Assembly (NCBI GenBank): GCA_022842165.1 | Contig: JALHQC010000037.1 | Coordinates: 1-42,637 of the forward strand | Origin: a bacterium | GTDB lineage: Bacteria > Pseudomonadota > Alphaproteobacteria > Rhizobiales > Aestuariivirgaceae | DNA length: 42,637 nucleotides | Reading direction: 5' to 3' | Part shown: positions 8,869 to 17,105 of the stretch, one piece after another | Layout of the letters: the number at the start of each line of letters is the position of its first letter | Numbering within the stretch: the stretch's first letter is position 1 | Notes under the pieces: generated by a model | The model's input: the letters and a program-made list of their open reading frames with translations, nothing else | What the model was told of the DNA's origin: nothing | Database searches by the model: none | Program-made: the position numbers and the translations under genes

Positions 8869-9176
8869 GGTAAAAATATCCTTACGCTCTTTCTTACGAT
8901 TGAGCAGAACGGAAGCCGATAATGACCCTTGCGGTGGGCGGGGTCAATAACCGGCTGCCGTCCTGCTGTGGGAAACCAGAGCAAGACCGGTGCCAAGAAA
9001 AAAGCCGCGCTGAAAAGCGCGGCTAAAGTTGTTTAACAGGGAGGCGTCAAACAGAGTGGACAGGAGCCACTCGGAGCAATCCGGTCAAGGATTACGATTT
9101 AAAAAATATCGTTAATTCCTTACCAAAAGCTTAACGCTACGCTGCGTTAACGGAAAGATTGTCTGAAAACGGCGTA
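8869..9176. other. 308-base intergenic region between rcdA and the DUF1192 gene
   Basis: No credible gene. It holds a strong minus-strand terminator (8998-9024), an AT-rich stretch at 9088-9135 with several TTAA tetramers, and an inverted repeat TTAACGC / GCGTTAA with a 6-base spacer at 9131-9150. The rcdA promoter should lie between the terminator and 8868. The TTAA tetramers recall CtrA half-sites, but I find no pair at the exact 7-base spacing. Confidence 0.6.
8998..9024 (-). terminator. Intrinsic terminator after the DUF1192 gene
   Basis: Read on the minus strand, a perfect 9-base stem (AGCCGCGCT / AGCGCGGCT) with a 4-base loop is followed by TTTTTTCTT. It separates the DUF1192 transcript from rcdA. 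Confidence 0.85.
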
Positions 9177-9362
9177 TCAGCTCCGGAAAAATGCGTCGGC
9201 GGCGTCTTTCGAGGCCTGCTTTGCGGCAATGGCGGCCCGGGTTCGTGCAATCTCGGACTCCAAAGCCTGAACGCGCTGTTCCAATTCGGCCACCGAATGG
9301 AGATCAAGATTTTCGCCAATGGCGATATCGGGCTGTTTCTTTGGCAGGTCTTCAAAACTCAT
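9177..9362 (-). CDS. DUF1192 small coiled-coil protein
   Basis: The 61-residue protein fits DUF1192: an acidic/proline start, then the heptad-like LHSVAELEQRVQALESEI, and the conserved end SKDAADAFFRS. The family is confined mainly to alphaproteobacteria and has no assigned biochemistry; a short coiled coil suggests a protein-protein role. I chose the ATG at 9362 because GGAGGT precedes it; a longer frame upstream adds 14 unconserved residues. It is a near neighbour of rcdA, as in related genomes. Confidence 0.85.
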   Translation of the reverse strand: MSFEDLPKKQPDIAIGENLDLHSVAELEQRVQALESEIARTRAAIAAKQASKDAADAFFRS

Positions 9363-9585
9363 GGCAGTACCTCCGGCGGGCATCTTGTCATCGTGGAGGG
9401 GCAATGTTCAACTGCCCATTCGGCGTCGCATTCCCGCACAGGTGGTGGCGGAGGATGTTCCGCAATGAGGCATTGGCGGCCGACAGCTCAGGCGCACGAG
9501 CCGGCGCCGCTTAGCCGGGCCTTGCTCAAGTTCCGCAAACAAGGGTATCTGGCCGTTCGCTTCCGACGATGATCCGGGGTTTTCG

Positions 9586-10824
9586 ATGCGCGTGGCGGTT
9601 TTGGGCGGCGGATTTCAGGGCTGCTGTATTGCGCTCTCCCTGGCGATGCGCGGCATCGGGGTGACGATCTTCGACCGCGGCGACAGGCTGATGAGCCGCA
9701 CTGCCATAGCCAATGAAGGCAAGATCCACCTCGGCTACATGTATGCGGCCGATCCTTCGCTGGCGACGGCGAAGACCATGGCCAGGGGCGCACTGGCGTT
9801 CGGGCCCTTCATCGCGCGGGTGCTGGAGCGGCCGCAGAGTGCGTTCGTCACCTCGCAGCCTGCCCTCTATGCCGTTCACCGCGACAGCCAGCACGATGCG
9901 GACAAGGCCATTGCCTATCTCATGAAGACGCATGAGCTGATCGGTGGGCAGGCCCACGGATCGCGCGAGGATTATTTCGGGCAGGATTTGCTCCGGCCGC
10001 TGGAGGTGTGGGACAAGGACAGGATCGCGGCAGAATTCGACCCTGATGTTGCGACGGCCGTCATCCAGACGCCGGAGATCGCCATCGACCCTATCAGCCT
10101 GATGACCGAGATGCGGGCGCGCATTGTGGATGATCCGCGGATCGAGCTGCGGCTTGGCCATGAGGTTGAGAGCGTCAAGGATGCTGGCGATGGCTTCGCG
10201 GTGGAGGGCCGCAACCCGCACGGGGCTTTCCGCGAGCATTTCGGCCAGGTGGTGAATGCGCTGTGGGAAGGCCGCCTGGCGGTCGATGCCAAGCGGGGGT
10301 TGCTGCCGGAACGGCCGTGGCTGCACCGGCTGAAATATGGAATCAACATCAAGGGCCCGGGCGGCGACAGGAATCCGCCGAGCTGCACGGTGATTTCGGG
10401 GCCGTTCGGCGAAACCGTCAACTATCCCGACGGGACGATCTATCTGACGTGGTATCCGCATTGCGTCACGGCGTTGTCCTCGGCCGTTACGCCACCGCAC
10501 TGGAACACCCATCCCGAGGGCGAAGCGGGCCGCGATATCGTGCGCGCCACGGTTTCGAGCATGGCAAAATTCATTCTGAAGCTCAGGCACCTCAGCGAAG
10601 CGGATGTGGCGACCGCGCAGGTGAAGGGCGGGCCGATCTTCGCCTGGGGCAGGACCGATATCGACGATCCGGCAAGCGAATTGCACCGCCGTTACGAGAT
10701 TGGAATTCATTCCCAGGGCGGCTATCACAGCGTCGATCCGGGCAAGCTGACCATGGCGCCGTTTTTCGCGGATGCCTGCGCCGAACGGGTGCTGGCCACA
10801 GCGCGGGAATGCGCCACCTCATGA
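9586..10824 (+). CDS. FAD-dependent oxidoreductase of the DAO type
   Basis: The 412-residue protein starts directly with a Rossmann FAD-binding motif (VAVLGGGFQGCCIALSLA, ending in the acidic residue of IFDRG) and has the DAO-like architecture: substrate domain in the middle and a C-terminal FAD-return segment (GIHSQGGYHSVDPGKLTMAP). The DAO group oxidises amines or hydroxy acids; this substrate is unknown. Its stop overlaps the start of a glycosyltransferase (ATGA), so the two are translationally coupled and may modify the same surface glycan. There is no signal peptide. The start has a modest GGGG upstream. Confidence 0.82.
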   Translation: MRVAVLGGGFQGCCIALSLAMRGIGVTIFDRGDRLMSRTAIANEGKIHLGYMYAADPSLATAKTMARGALAFGPFIARVLERPQSAFVTSQPALYAVHRDSQHDADKAIAYLMKTHELIGGQAHGSREDYFGQDLLRPLEVWDKDRIAAEFDPDVATAVIQTPEIAIDPISLMTEMRARIVDDPRIELRLGHEVESVKDAGDGFAVEGRNPHGAFREHFGQVVNALWEGRLAVDAKRGLLPERPWLHRLKYGINIKGPGGDRNPPSCTVISGPFGETVNYPDGTIYLTWYPHCVTALSSAVTPPHWNTHPEGEAGRDIVRATVSSMAKFILKLRHLSEADVATAQVKGGPIFAWGRTDIDDPASELHRRYEIGIHSQGGYHSVDPGKLTMAPFFADACAERVLATARECATS

Positions 10825-11948
10825 CGCGGCATATCAGCGTCGGCGTTCCGGTATACCGGGGCAGTTCCCAGATCGCCGAGGCGCTGGCCGCGCTGCAGCG
10901 CCAGACGCACAAGGATTTCGACGTCCTGATCTCGGTCGACGGCAATGACCAGGAGACGGCGGATGCCTGCCTGCCGTTCCTCGCCGACTCGCGGTTCCGC
11001 CTGACGGTGCAGGACCAGCGGCTCGACTGGAACGGCAACCTCAACTGGCTGCTCAACCAGCCGATCGGGGATTACTTCTGCTACCGCCAGCACGATGACA
11101 CGACAACGCCCGAGTTTTTCGAGAAGCTGCTGGCGCTGGCCGAAAAGCGGCCGGATGCCGCAATCGTCTATGCCGACTGCCAGTGGATCGGCGGGCGGAA
11201 CCACATCGAGGCCGCGCCCGAACTCGATGGCGGCGTTTTTCCCCGCATGCGCCGCTTCATCGAGGAGAAGCAGCCAGCACCAGTGCGCGGGCTGATGCGC
11301 AAGGCGGCGGTCGCGCAGGCGGGGATGGTGCGGATCGACGAGTTCAGGGGCCTGTCGGAAGTGTTCGTGTGGCTGGCGAAGCTGTTGCGCTGGGGGCCGT
11401 TTCTGCGGCTTGGCGAAGCTTTGTACATCCGCCGCGATCATCCGGAAAATTATCACAAGCAGTGGCACGGCTGGCCCGAGGCCAAGAAGCGAGAAGCCTG
11501 GACCACGATGTTCACCGGTTTACTCGAAGCGGTGAACCCGATCTGCGCGAGCCCCGAGATCAAGGCGGCCTTCGAACTGCTGATCCTCGAGCGCGTGGCG
11601 ATCAGGCGAACCGGGCGGTCCTATCACTACGATGCGCCGCCCAATATCGGCGAGGGCGTCCTCATCGGCGATTGCTACCGGCGGCTTGCGAAGGAAGGGC
11701 TGCAGGGGCTTTCGGTTCTGGCGCCGGTCCTGGCGCGGGAGACGGGACTGGCTGCAAAGCCTGAGGAAGACGAGGGGCCGGATGCGGTTTCCCGCTTTGC
11801 GCAGTCGGAATACCGGGCGCAGGTGCCTTCGGATTTCGATGCGGAAGCCTATCTCTTTCTCAACCCGGATGTGAGGAGCGCCGGAATCGATCCCTTCCTG
11901 CATTATGTGCGGCATGGCAAACAGGAACTGCGGCGATACACGTATTGA
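10821..11948 (+). CDS. Family 2 glycosyltransferase
   Basis: The 375-residue protein has a GT-A fold at the N-terminus: ISVGVPVYRGSSQIAEALAA, then a nucleotide-sugar region with LISVDGND, and YRQHDD as the likely metal-binding acidic motif near residue 90. A C-terminal tail carries FDAEAYLFLNPDVRSAG and DPFLHYVRHG, a short repeat-like module seen at the ends of many surface-polysaccharide glycosyltransferases. Donor and acceptor are unknown. It overlaps the FAD oxidoreductase by four bases; an ATG at 10809 in the same frame is an alternative start. Confidence 0.87.
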   Translation: MTRHISVGVPVYRGSSQIAEALAALQRQTHKDFDVLISVDGNDQETADACLPFLADSRFRLTVQDQRLDWNGNLNWLLNQPIGDYFCYRQHDDTTTPEFFEKLLALAEKRPDAAIVYADCQWIGGRNHIEAAPELDGGVFPRMRRFIEEKQPAPVRGLMRKAAVAQAGMVRIDEFRGLSEVFVWLAKLLRWGPFLRLGEALYIRRDHPENYHKQWHGWPEAKKREAWTTMFTGLLEAVNPICASPEIKAAFELLILERVAIRRTGRSYHYDAPPNIGEGVLIGDCYRRLAKEGLQGLSVLAPVLARETGLAAKPEEDEGPDAVSRFAQSEYRAQVPSDFDAEAYLFLNPDVRSAGIDPFLHYVRHGKQELRRYTY

Positions 11949-11991
11949 ACAGTCGTTCTGCCCGGACACTATTTTCTGACAGGTGCAACAC

Positions 11992-12975
11992 ATGCAAGAC
12001 ATGACCGCAATCGCCATCACGGCACCCGGAGGGCCGGAGGTTCTGAAGCCCGTGCGCATCAAGGTGCCAGTGCCGAAGCCCGGCGAAATCCTGGTGAAGG
12101 TCAAGGCGGCCGGCGTCAACCGGCCGGACGTGCTGCAGCGGCAGGGTGCCTATCCGCCGCCTGCTGGCGCGCCCGAGACGCCGGGCCTCGAGATCGCGGG
12201 CGAGGTGGTGGGGCTGGGCGAAGGCGTCAAACGCTATGAGGCGGGCGACCGGGTGTGTGCGCTGGTTCCCGGCGGAGGCTATGCCGAATTCTGCGTGGTG
12301 CATGAGGACAATGCGCTGCCGGTGCCGCCGGGCCTGTCGCTCGTCGAGGCAGCGGCGATCCCCGAGACGTTCTTCACCGTGTGGACCAATGTCTTCGACC
12401 GGGGGCGGCTGAAGGAGGGCGAGACACTGCTCGTCCATGGGGGGTCGAGCGGCATCGGGACGACGGCCATCATGCTGGGGAAGGCGATGGGGGCGATCGT
12501 CGTCGTCACCGCCGGGTCGGACGCGAAGTGCGAGGCCTGCCTGGAGCTTGGGGCCGACCATGCCATCAACTACCGCTCCTCAGATTTCGTGGCCGAATGC
12601 GCCGCGAAGAATTTGAAGCCGGACGTCATCCTCGACATGGTGGGGGGCGACTATGTGGCGAAGAACCTCAAGGTCATCAACATGCATGGGCGGATCGTGA
12701 TGATCGCCTTCCAGAAGGGCTCGAAGATCGAGGCCGACTGGATGCCGATCATGCTGAAGCGGCTGACCTTCACAGGCTCGACGTTGCGGCCGCGCTCGGT
12801 TGCCGAGAAGGCCGAGATCGCCCGCGCGCTGGAGAAGACCGTGTGGCCCAAGTTCGGGGCCGAGCAATTGAAGCCCATCATCTACCGCAGCTTCCCGCTG
12901 GCACAGGCGGCAGAGGCGCATGCGCTGATGGAATCGAGCGAGCATATCGGCAAGATCGTGCTGGTGAACGGCTGA
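11992..12975 (+). CDS. NAD(P)H-quinone oxidoreductase (zinc-independent MDR, PIG3-like)
   Basis: The 327-residue protein is a medium-chain dehydrogenase: VKAAGVNRPDVLQRQGAYPP in the GroES-like domain and the NADPH-binding LVHGGSSGIGTTAIML in the Rossmann domain. The catalytic zinc ligands of alcohol dehydrogenases are absent, as in quinone reductases of the TP53I3 (PIG3) type. It would reduce quinones with NADPH in the cytoplasm. The start is uncertain: ATG at 11992 has AGG at a fair distance, and ATG at 12001 is possible. It lies upstream of trcR, the usual neighbour in the order. Confidence 0.9.
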   Translation: MQDMTAIAITAPGGPEVLKPVRIKVPVPKPGEILVKVKAAGVNRPDVLQRQGAYPPPAGAPETPGLEIAGEVVGLGEGVKRYEAGDRVCALVPGGGYAEFCVVHEDNALPVPPGLSLVEAAAIPETFFTVWTNVFDRGRLKEGETLLVHGGSSGIGTTAIMLGKAMGAIVVVTAGSDAKCEACLELGADHAINYRSSDFVAECAAKNLKPDVILDMVGGDYVAKNLKVINMHGRIVMIAFQKGSKIEADWMPIMLKRLTFTGSTLRPRSVAEKAEIARALEKTVWPKFGAEQLKPIIYRSFPLAQAAEAHALMESSEHIGKIVLVNG

Positions 12976-12986
12976 TCGGGTTTCCG

Positions 12987-13015
12987 TTGCGCGGGGGGCA
13001 ATTGCGCTCTATAAG
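12987..13015 (+). promoter_or_regulatory. Candidate sigma-70 promoter of trcR
   Basis: TTGCGC at 12987-12992 and TATAAG at 13010-13015 are separated by exactly 17 bases. This leaves a leader of about 65 bases before trcR. Seen in sequence only. Confidence 0.5.
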
Positions 13016-13085
13016 AAGGCCATCCCCAACATGCTGTCGCAAAGACAGGGAACCTGAAAAACCGGTTCTCAAGGAGTGAAAGATC

Positions 13086-13838
13086 ATGTCCCGCATACCG
13101 CTGATGCCCAAGGCGACCGCTGTCTGGCTGGTCGAGAATACCGGGCTTTCGTTCCGCCAGATCGCCGACTTCTGCCACCTGCATGAGCTGGAAGTGAAGG
13201 GGATCGCCGATGGCGACGTGGCGACCGGCATCAAGGGGCTGGACCCGGTCACCGGCGGACAGCTGACGCGCGAGGAAATCGAGAAGGCCGAGAAGGACCC
13301 GGAATACCGCCTGAAGATTCTCGAATCCAAGGTCAATATCTCGGTGCAGAAATCAACCGCTGGCCCCCGCTATACGCCGGTGTCGCGCCGCGGCGACCGG
13401 CCGGACGCCATCGCCTGGCTGCTGCGCTATCATCCGGAACTGCCGGATTCGGCCATCATGAAGCTGGTGGGCACCACGAAGTCGACCATTGCCTCGGTGC
13501 GCGAGCGTTCGCACTGGAATGCCGCCAACATCAAGCCGGTCGATCCCGTTTCACTCGGCATCTGCTCGCAGCTCGACCTCGACTTCGCGGTTCAGAAGGC
13601 GGCGCGCAAGGCGGGCAAGCCGATGGAATCGGTGGCGCCGGCACGCACACTCATTCCGGCTTCCGAAGTTGAAGGCACGGCGGCCAATGCCGCAGCTGCT
13701 GCGGCTGCCACGGCTGCCGCCAACGAGCCTACCTTCGCGCCTTCCGAGCCGCAATCGCGCGAGACCGAACCGAGCTATGATGCCGACTCGGTGTTCGCCA
13801 AGCTGAAGACGCTGAAGCGCGGCACGGACGGCGAATGA
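13086..13838 (+). CDS. trcR: Cell cycle transcriptional regulator TrcR (DUF1013)
   Basis: The 250-residue protein matches TrcR/DUF1013 from the first residue: PLMPKATAVWLVENTGLSFR, FCHLHELEVKGIADG, and a second helical region PDAIAWLLRYHPELPDS with a helix-turn-helix like stretch (MKLVGTTKSTIASVRER). The C-terminal 70 residues are a low-complexity Ala/Pro/Glu tail. The family is conserved in alphaproteobacteria and is named as a cell-cycle regulator. The ATG at 13086 has an excellent ribosome binding site (AAGGAG, 9 bases upstream). Confidence 0.95.
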   Translation: MSRIPLMPKATAVWLVENTGLSFRQIADFCHLHELEVKGIADGDVATGIKGLDPVTGGQLTREEIEKAEKDPEYRLKILESKVNISVQKSTAGPRYTPVSRRGDRPDAIAWLLRYHPELPDSAIMKLVGTTKSTIASVRERSHWNAANIKPVDPVSLGICSQLDLDFAVQKAARKAGKPMESVAPARTLIPASEVEGTAANAAAAAAATAAANEPTFAPSEPQSRETEPSYDADSVFAKLKTLKRGTDGE

Positions 13839-14437
13839 TGCGCATTCTGGTGGTGGGCGGTTCCGGCACCGTGGGGCAGGCGGCAGTGAAGGAGCTTTCG
13901 CGCCGCCACGAGATCGTGAAGGCGGGGCGTTCGTCGGGCGACGTGACGGTGGACCTGATGGACGAAGCCTCGGTGCGGGCCATGTACAAGCAGGTGGGCA
14001 AGGTCGATGCGGTGGTCTCCGCCGCGGGCCATGTGCATTTCGGGCCGGTTTCGGAGATGACGCCGGAGCAGTTCCGCAAGGGCCTCAACGACAAGCTGAT
14101 GGGGCAGGTGAACCTCGTGCTGCTGGGCTTCGATCATGTGAATGATGGTGGCTCGTTTACACTGACGAGCGGCGTTCTCGACCGCGACCCGGTGCGGAAA
14201 GGTGCGAATGCCGCAGCGGTCAATGGCGCGATCGGGGCCTTCGTCAAGGGTGCGGCGATCGAGATGCCGCGTGGGCTCCGCATCAATGCGGTGAGCCCTG
14301 GGCTGCTGGAAGAATCGGCCGCCAAATACGACGGGTTCTTTCCGGGACACGAACCGGTGTCTTCAGCGCGCGTCGGGCTTGCCTTCGCCAAGAGCGTCGA
14401 GGGTGCATTGAACGGCCAGGTCATCATCGTCGAGTAA
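13835..14437 (+). CDS. Short-chain dehydrogenase-like protein without the catalytic tyrosine
   Basis: The 200-residue protein has the nucleotide-binding VVGGSGTVGQAAV and a shortened Rossmann fold. Where classical SDRs have Y-x-x-x-K, it reads AAAVNGAIGAFVK, so the catalytic Tyr and its Lys partner are lost, though the following SDR signature (RINAVSPGLL) is intact. I recall this as a known small SDR subgroup with the same substitution. It overlaps the trcR stop by four bases (ATGATG), so it is co-translated with the regulator. Substrate unknown. Confidence 0.85.
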   Translation: MMRILVVGGSGTVGQAAVKELSRRHEIVKAGRSSGDVTVDLMDEASVRAMYKQVGKVDAVVSAAGHVHFGPVSEMTPEQFRKGLNDKLMGQVNLVLLGFDHVNDGGSFTLTSGVLDRDPVRKGANAAAVNGAIGAFVKGAAIEMPRGLRINAVSPGLLEESAAKYDGFFPGHEPVSSARVGLAFAKSVEGALNGQVIIVE

Positions 14438-14493
14438 GATTGCGAAGCGGCTGCGCGGCTTGCTAGCCTCATCTCCAACAGAGGGAGATGAGG

Positions 14494-16503
14494 ATGGCGC
14501 GCGACAAGCGATTTGACGTGTTGTTCGAGCCTGTGCGGCTCGGACCGGTGACGGCGCCGAACCGCTTCTACCAGGTGCCGCATTGCACCGGCATGGGATA
14601 CCAGCTGCCCGCCACGCTCAACGCCATGCGCGCCATCAAGGCCGAGGGCGGCTGGGGCGTGGTCAACACCGAATACTGTTCCATTCATCCGTCGTCTGAC
14701 GATATTCCGGCGCCCTTTGCTTCGCTTTGGGACGATGGCGACACGCGCAACATGGCGGGAATGGCCGAGGCCGTACACGTCCATGGGGCGCTGGCGGGTG
14801 TCGAGCTCTGGCATGGAGGCTTGCGCTCTTCGAACCTGCAATCGCGCGAGACGGCGTGGGGACCGCAGAGCCTGCCGGTGGCGAGCGACCCGTGGCAATG
14901 CGCGAAGATGGACCTTGCCGACATTGCGCAATTGCGGGCGTGGCACCGGGCGGCGGCGCTGCGGGCGAAATCTGCAGGCATGGATATCGTCTATGTCTAT
15001 GCGGCGCACACCTATCTTCTGGCGCAGTTCCTCGACGGTGACATCAATCAGTCTACGGAAGGTTATGGTGGAACGCTGAGGGAACGGGCACGGCTGCTGC
15101 GCGAGATTCTGGCCGACACGCGCGATGCGGTGGGCGACCGCTGCGCCGTGGCGATCCGCATCGAGGTGGACAATGAGGACGGCGGCGGCGAGGCCGAGCG
15201 ATCCGAGCTTCTGGCGGAGATTGCGCCGATGGTCGATCTCTTCAACGTGACGATTGCGGATTACTACCAGGAGATGGGCGTTTCGCGCTTTCACAAGGAG
15301 GGCTCTCTCGAACCCCGCATCGCGCATGTGCGGAAGGTGACGGGGAAGCCTGTAGTGAGTGTCGGACGGTTCACAAGTCCTGAAACGATGCTGTCGATGG
15401 TGAAGCGCGGGATCGTCGACCTGATCGGTGCGGCGCGGCCTTCGATTGCGGATCCGTTCCTGCCTGTCAAGATCCGTGACGGACATGAAGACGATATCCG
15501 CGAGTGCATCGGCTGCAACATCTGTTACGCCTGCGATGGGCGGGGCGTCGCCATCCGCTGCACGCAGAACCCGACGATGGGCGAGGAATGGCGGCGCGGC
15601 TGGCATCCGGAGCGGATATCGCTGTCGAAGCAGAGTCAGTCCGTTCTGGTGATCGGCGCGGGGCCTGCTGGGCTCGAGGCCGCGATGTCATTGGCTAAGC
15701 GCGGGCATGAGGTGAAGCTGGCGGAAGCTTCATCTGTATTGGGCGGCAGGTTGAACTGGGAAGCCAAGCTGCCGGGGCTCATCGAATGGGGACGGGTGCG
15801 CGACTGGCGGGTGCACCAGATTTCCAAGCTTTCCAATGTCGAGGTATTCCGCGAGAGCCGCATGAGTGCGGAGGACGTCGCCGAAACCGGCATTGCCAAT
15901 GTGGTGGCGGCAACGGGAAGCCAGTGGCGGAAGGACGGGCGCGGCCGCTCGTTGCGGCGCGGGATTGCGAGCTACGCCGATGCGCGCACGTTCTCGCCGG
16001 AAGAGGTGATGGCGGGTGCGGCGGTTTCCGGTCAGGCGGTCGTGTTCGATGACGATCACTATTACGTGGGCTCGGCCATTGCCGAGCACTTGGCGGAACG
16101 CGGTATTGCCGTTACCTATGTGACGAGTGAGGGCAAGGTTTCGGCATGGTCGGAATATACCGCAGAGCAGGGCCGCATTCACACGCGGCTGATCGAGCGC
16201 GGTGTGACGATCATCGTGAACTCAATGGTGGCTGGTCTGCGTGATGGTGCCGCGGTGATCAGTTGTACCTATTCCGGACGCGAGCATGAAATCGCCTGCG
16301 ATGCCTTCGTGCCGGTGACATCGCGCGAGCCGGACGAGGCCTTATGGCAGGCGCTGCAGAAACGCGGGCTTTCGACGCTTGCACGCATCGGTGACTGCAA
16401 GGCGCCGGGCATCATCGCGCAGGCGGTCTATGACGGCCACAAGTTCGCGCGTGAGTTTGGTGAAATGGAGATTGTGGTGAGGCGGGAGAGGCCACTGGTG
16501 TGA
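14494..16503 (+). CDS. Trimethylamine/histamine dehydrogenase-like iron-sulfur flavoprotein
   Basis: The 669-residue protein has the three-part layout of trimethylamine dehydrogenase: an N-terminal FMN barrel, a 4Fe-4S cluster and a C-terminal ADP/FAD-binding domain (VIGAGPAGLEAAM, about residue 385). After Met removal its Cys30 (in VPHCTGMG) matches the cysteine that binds FMN covalently; Tyr60, Trp105 and the Tyr-x-x-His pair (YVYAAHTY) also match. The cluster cysteines are 338, 341, 344 and 356. The Trp355 of the substrate bowl is replaced by Asp348. It should oxidise an amine and pass electrons to a flavoprotein, but the substrate is probably not trimethylamine. I chose ATG 14494 because GGGAGATGAGG precedes it. 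Confidence 0.88.
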   Translation: MARDKRFDVLFEPVRLGPVTAPNRFYQVPHCTGMGYQLPATLNAMRAIKAEGGWGVVNTEYCSIHPSSDDIPAPFASLWDDGDTRNMAGMAEAVHVHGALAGVELWHGGLRSSNLQSRETAWGPQSLPVASDPWQCAKMDLADIAQLRAWHRAAALRAKSAGMDIVYVYAAHTYLLAQFLDGDINQSTEGYGGTLRERARLLREILADTRDAVGDRCAVAIRIEVDNEDGGGEAERSELLAEIAPMVDLFNVTIADYYQEMGVSRFHKEGSLEPRIAHVRKVTGKPVVSVGRFTSPETMLSMVKRGIVDLIGAARPSIADPFLPVKIRDGHEDDIRECIGCNICYACDGRGVAIRCTQNPTMGEEWRRGWHPERISLSKQSQSVLVIGAGPAGLEAAMSLAKRGHEVKLAEASSVLGGRLNWEAKLPGLIEWGRVRDWRVHQISKLSNVEVFRESRMSAEDVAETGIANVVAATGSQWRKDGRGRSLRRGIASYADARTFSPEEVMAGAAVSGQAVVFDDDHYYVGSAIAEHLAERGIAVTYVTSEGKVSAWSEYTAEQGRIHTRLIERGVTIIVNSMVAGLRDGAAVISCTYSGREHEIACDAFVPVTSREPDEALWQALQKRGLSTLARIGDCKAPGIIAQAVYDGHKFAREFGEMEIVVRRERPLV

Positions 16504-16520
16504 GGAGGTCCTCCCCAGTC

Positions 16521-16608
16521 TGTCATCCCCGTGCTTGTCACGGGGACCCATCCCCCGGCAAGCGCGCTGGTTGACGAATGGGTCCCCGCAACACGTGCGG
16601 GGATGACA
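16521..16608. repeat. Palindromic repeat element, copy A
   Basis: Two GC-rich hairpins face each other: an arm starting TGTCATCCCCG and ending GGGGACCCAT (16521-16551), and the mirrored arm ATGGGTCCCCG to CGGGGATGACA (16578-16608), with 26 bases between. The same design recurs at 23740 and 32264. It lies between two convergent genes. Confidence 0.85.
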
Positions 16609-16664
16609 CAAGAACTGAAGTGCTGTGCTTGTGTTCGAAAAATGGGGTGACGGTTTGTGCGGGG

Positions 16665-17105
16665 CTACAACGTCTTTCGCAGCACGTCGTCTTCAGCGAA
16701 GTGGCCGGAGATTTCGCCGGTCGGGATATATCCGCGCCTGAGGTAGAAGGCGTGGGCTTTCGTATCGCGGCCTGTGCCGAGCGTTGCTTGGCCGTGGCCT
16801 TGGGATTTCAGCCATGCCTCGCAGGCACTCAGCAATGCCGCGCCGTGGCCCTTGCCCTCGTGCTCGGGCAGGACAAAGAGCGCGAAGATGCTGGCGTCTC
16901 GCCGGTCGGCCATCGCGAAGGCGATGACGGTACCTTCATCCTCCGCGACCCAGCAGCCGAGGTCGCCTGCTTCCATTTCCGCGATGATTGATTCAGGCGT
17001 GATGCCGATGGCCGTCAGCTGCTCGACGGAGAGGTGGTTCTCGACGACCGTTGTGCGGACATGGAAGATGGCGTCCATATCCGATGCGCGGCCCTCGCGG
17101 ATCAT
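16665..17105 (-). CDS. GNAT family N-acetyltransferase
   Basis: The 146-residue protein is a single GNAT domain: IREGRASDMDAIFHVR at the start and the acetyl-CoA loop LPEHEGKGHGAALLSACEAW (Q/R-x-x-G-x-G/A form, here EGKGHG), then GYIPTGE near the end. The acceptor is unknown. It starts inside the stop of the upstream SDR gene (ATGA), so the two form an operon. Confidence 0.9.
   Translation of the reverse strand: MIREGRASDMDAIFHVRTTVVENHLSVEQLTAIGITPESIIAEMEAGDLGCWVAEDEGTVIAFAMADRRDASIFALFVLPEHEGKGHGAALLSACEAWLKSQGHGQATLGTGRDTKAHAFYLRRGYIPTGEISGHFAEDDVLRKTL

Noticed and set aside
9404-9514. Short plus-strand frame of 36 residues with a GGAGGGGC upstream
   Set aside because: It is antisense to the leader of the DUF1192 gene, has no recognisable domain, and its arginine- and tryptophan-rich product looks like chance coding.
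9159-9572. 137-residue plus-strand frame across the DUF1192 gene
   Set aside because: It is the antisense shadow of a conserved family member and has the wrong codon pattern.
16521-16608. CRISPR-like pair of repeats
   Set aside because: The two arms are inverted rather than direct and there is no spacer array.
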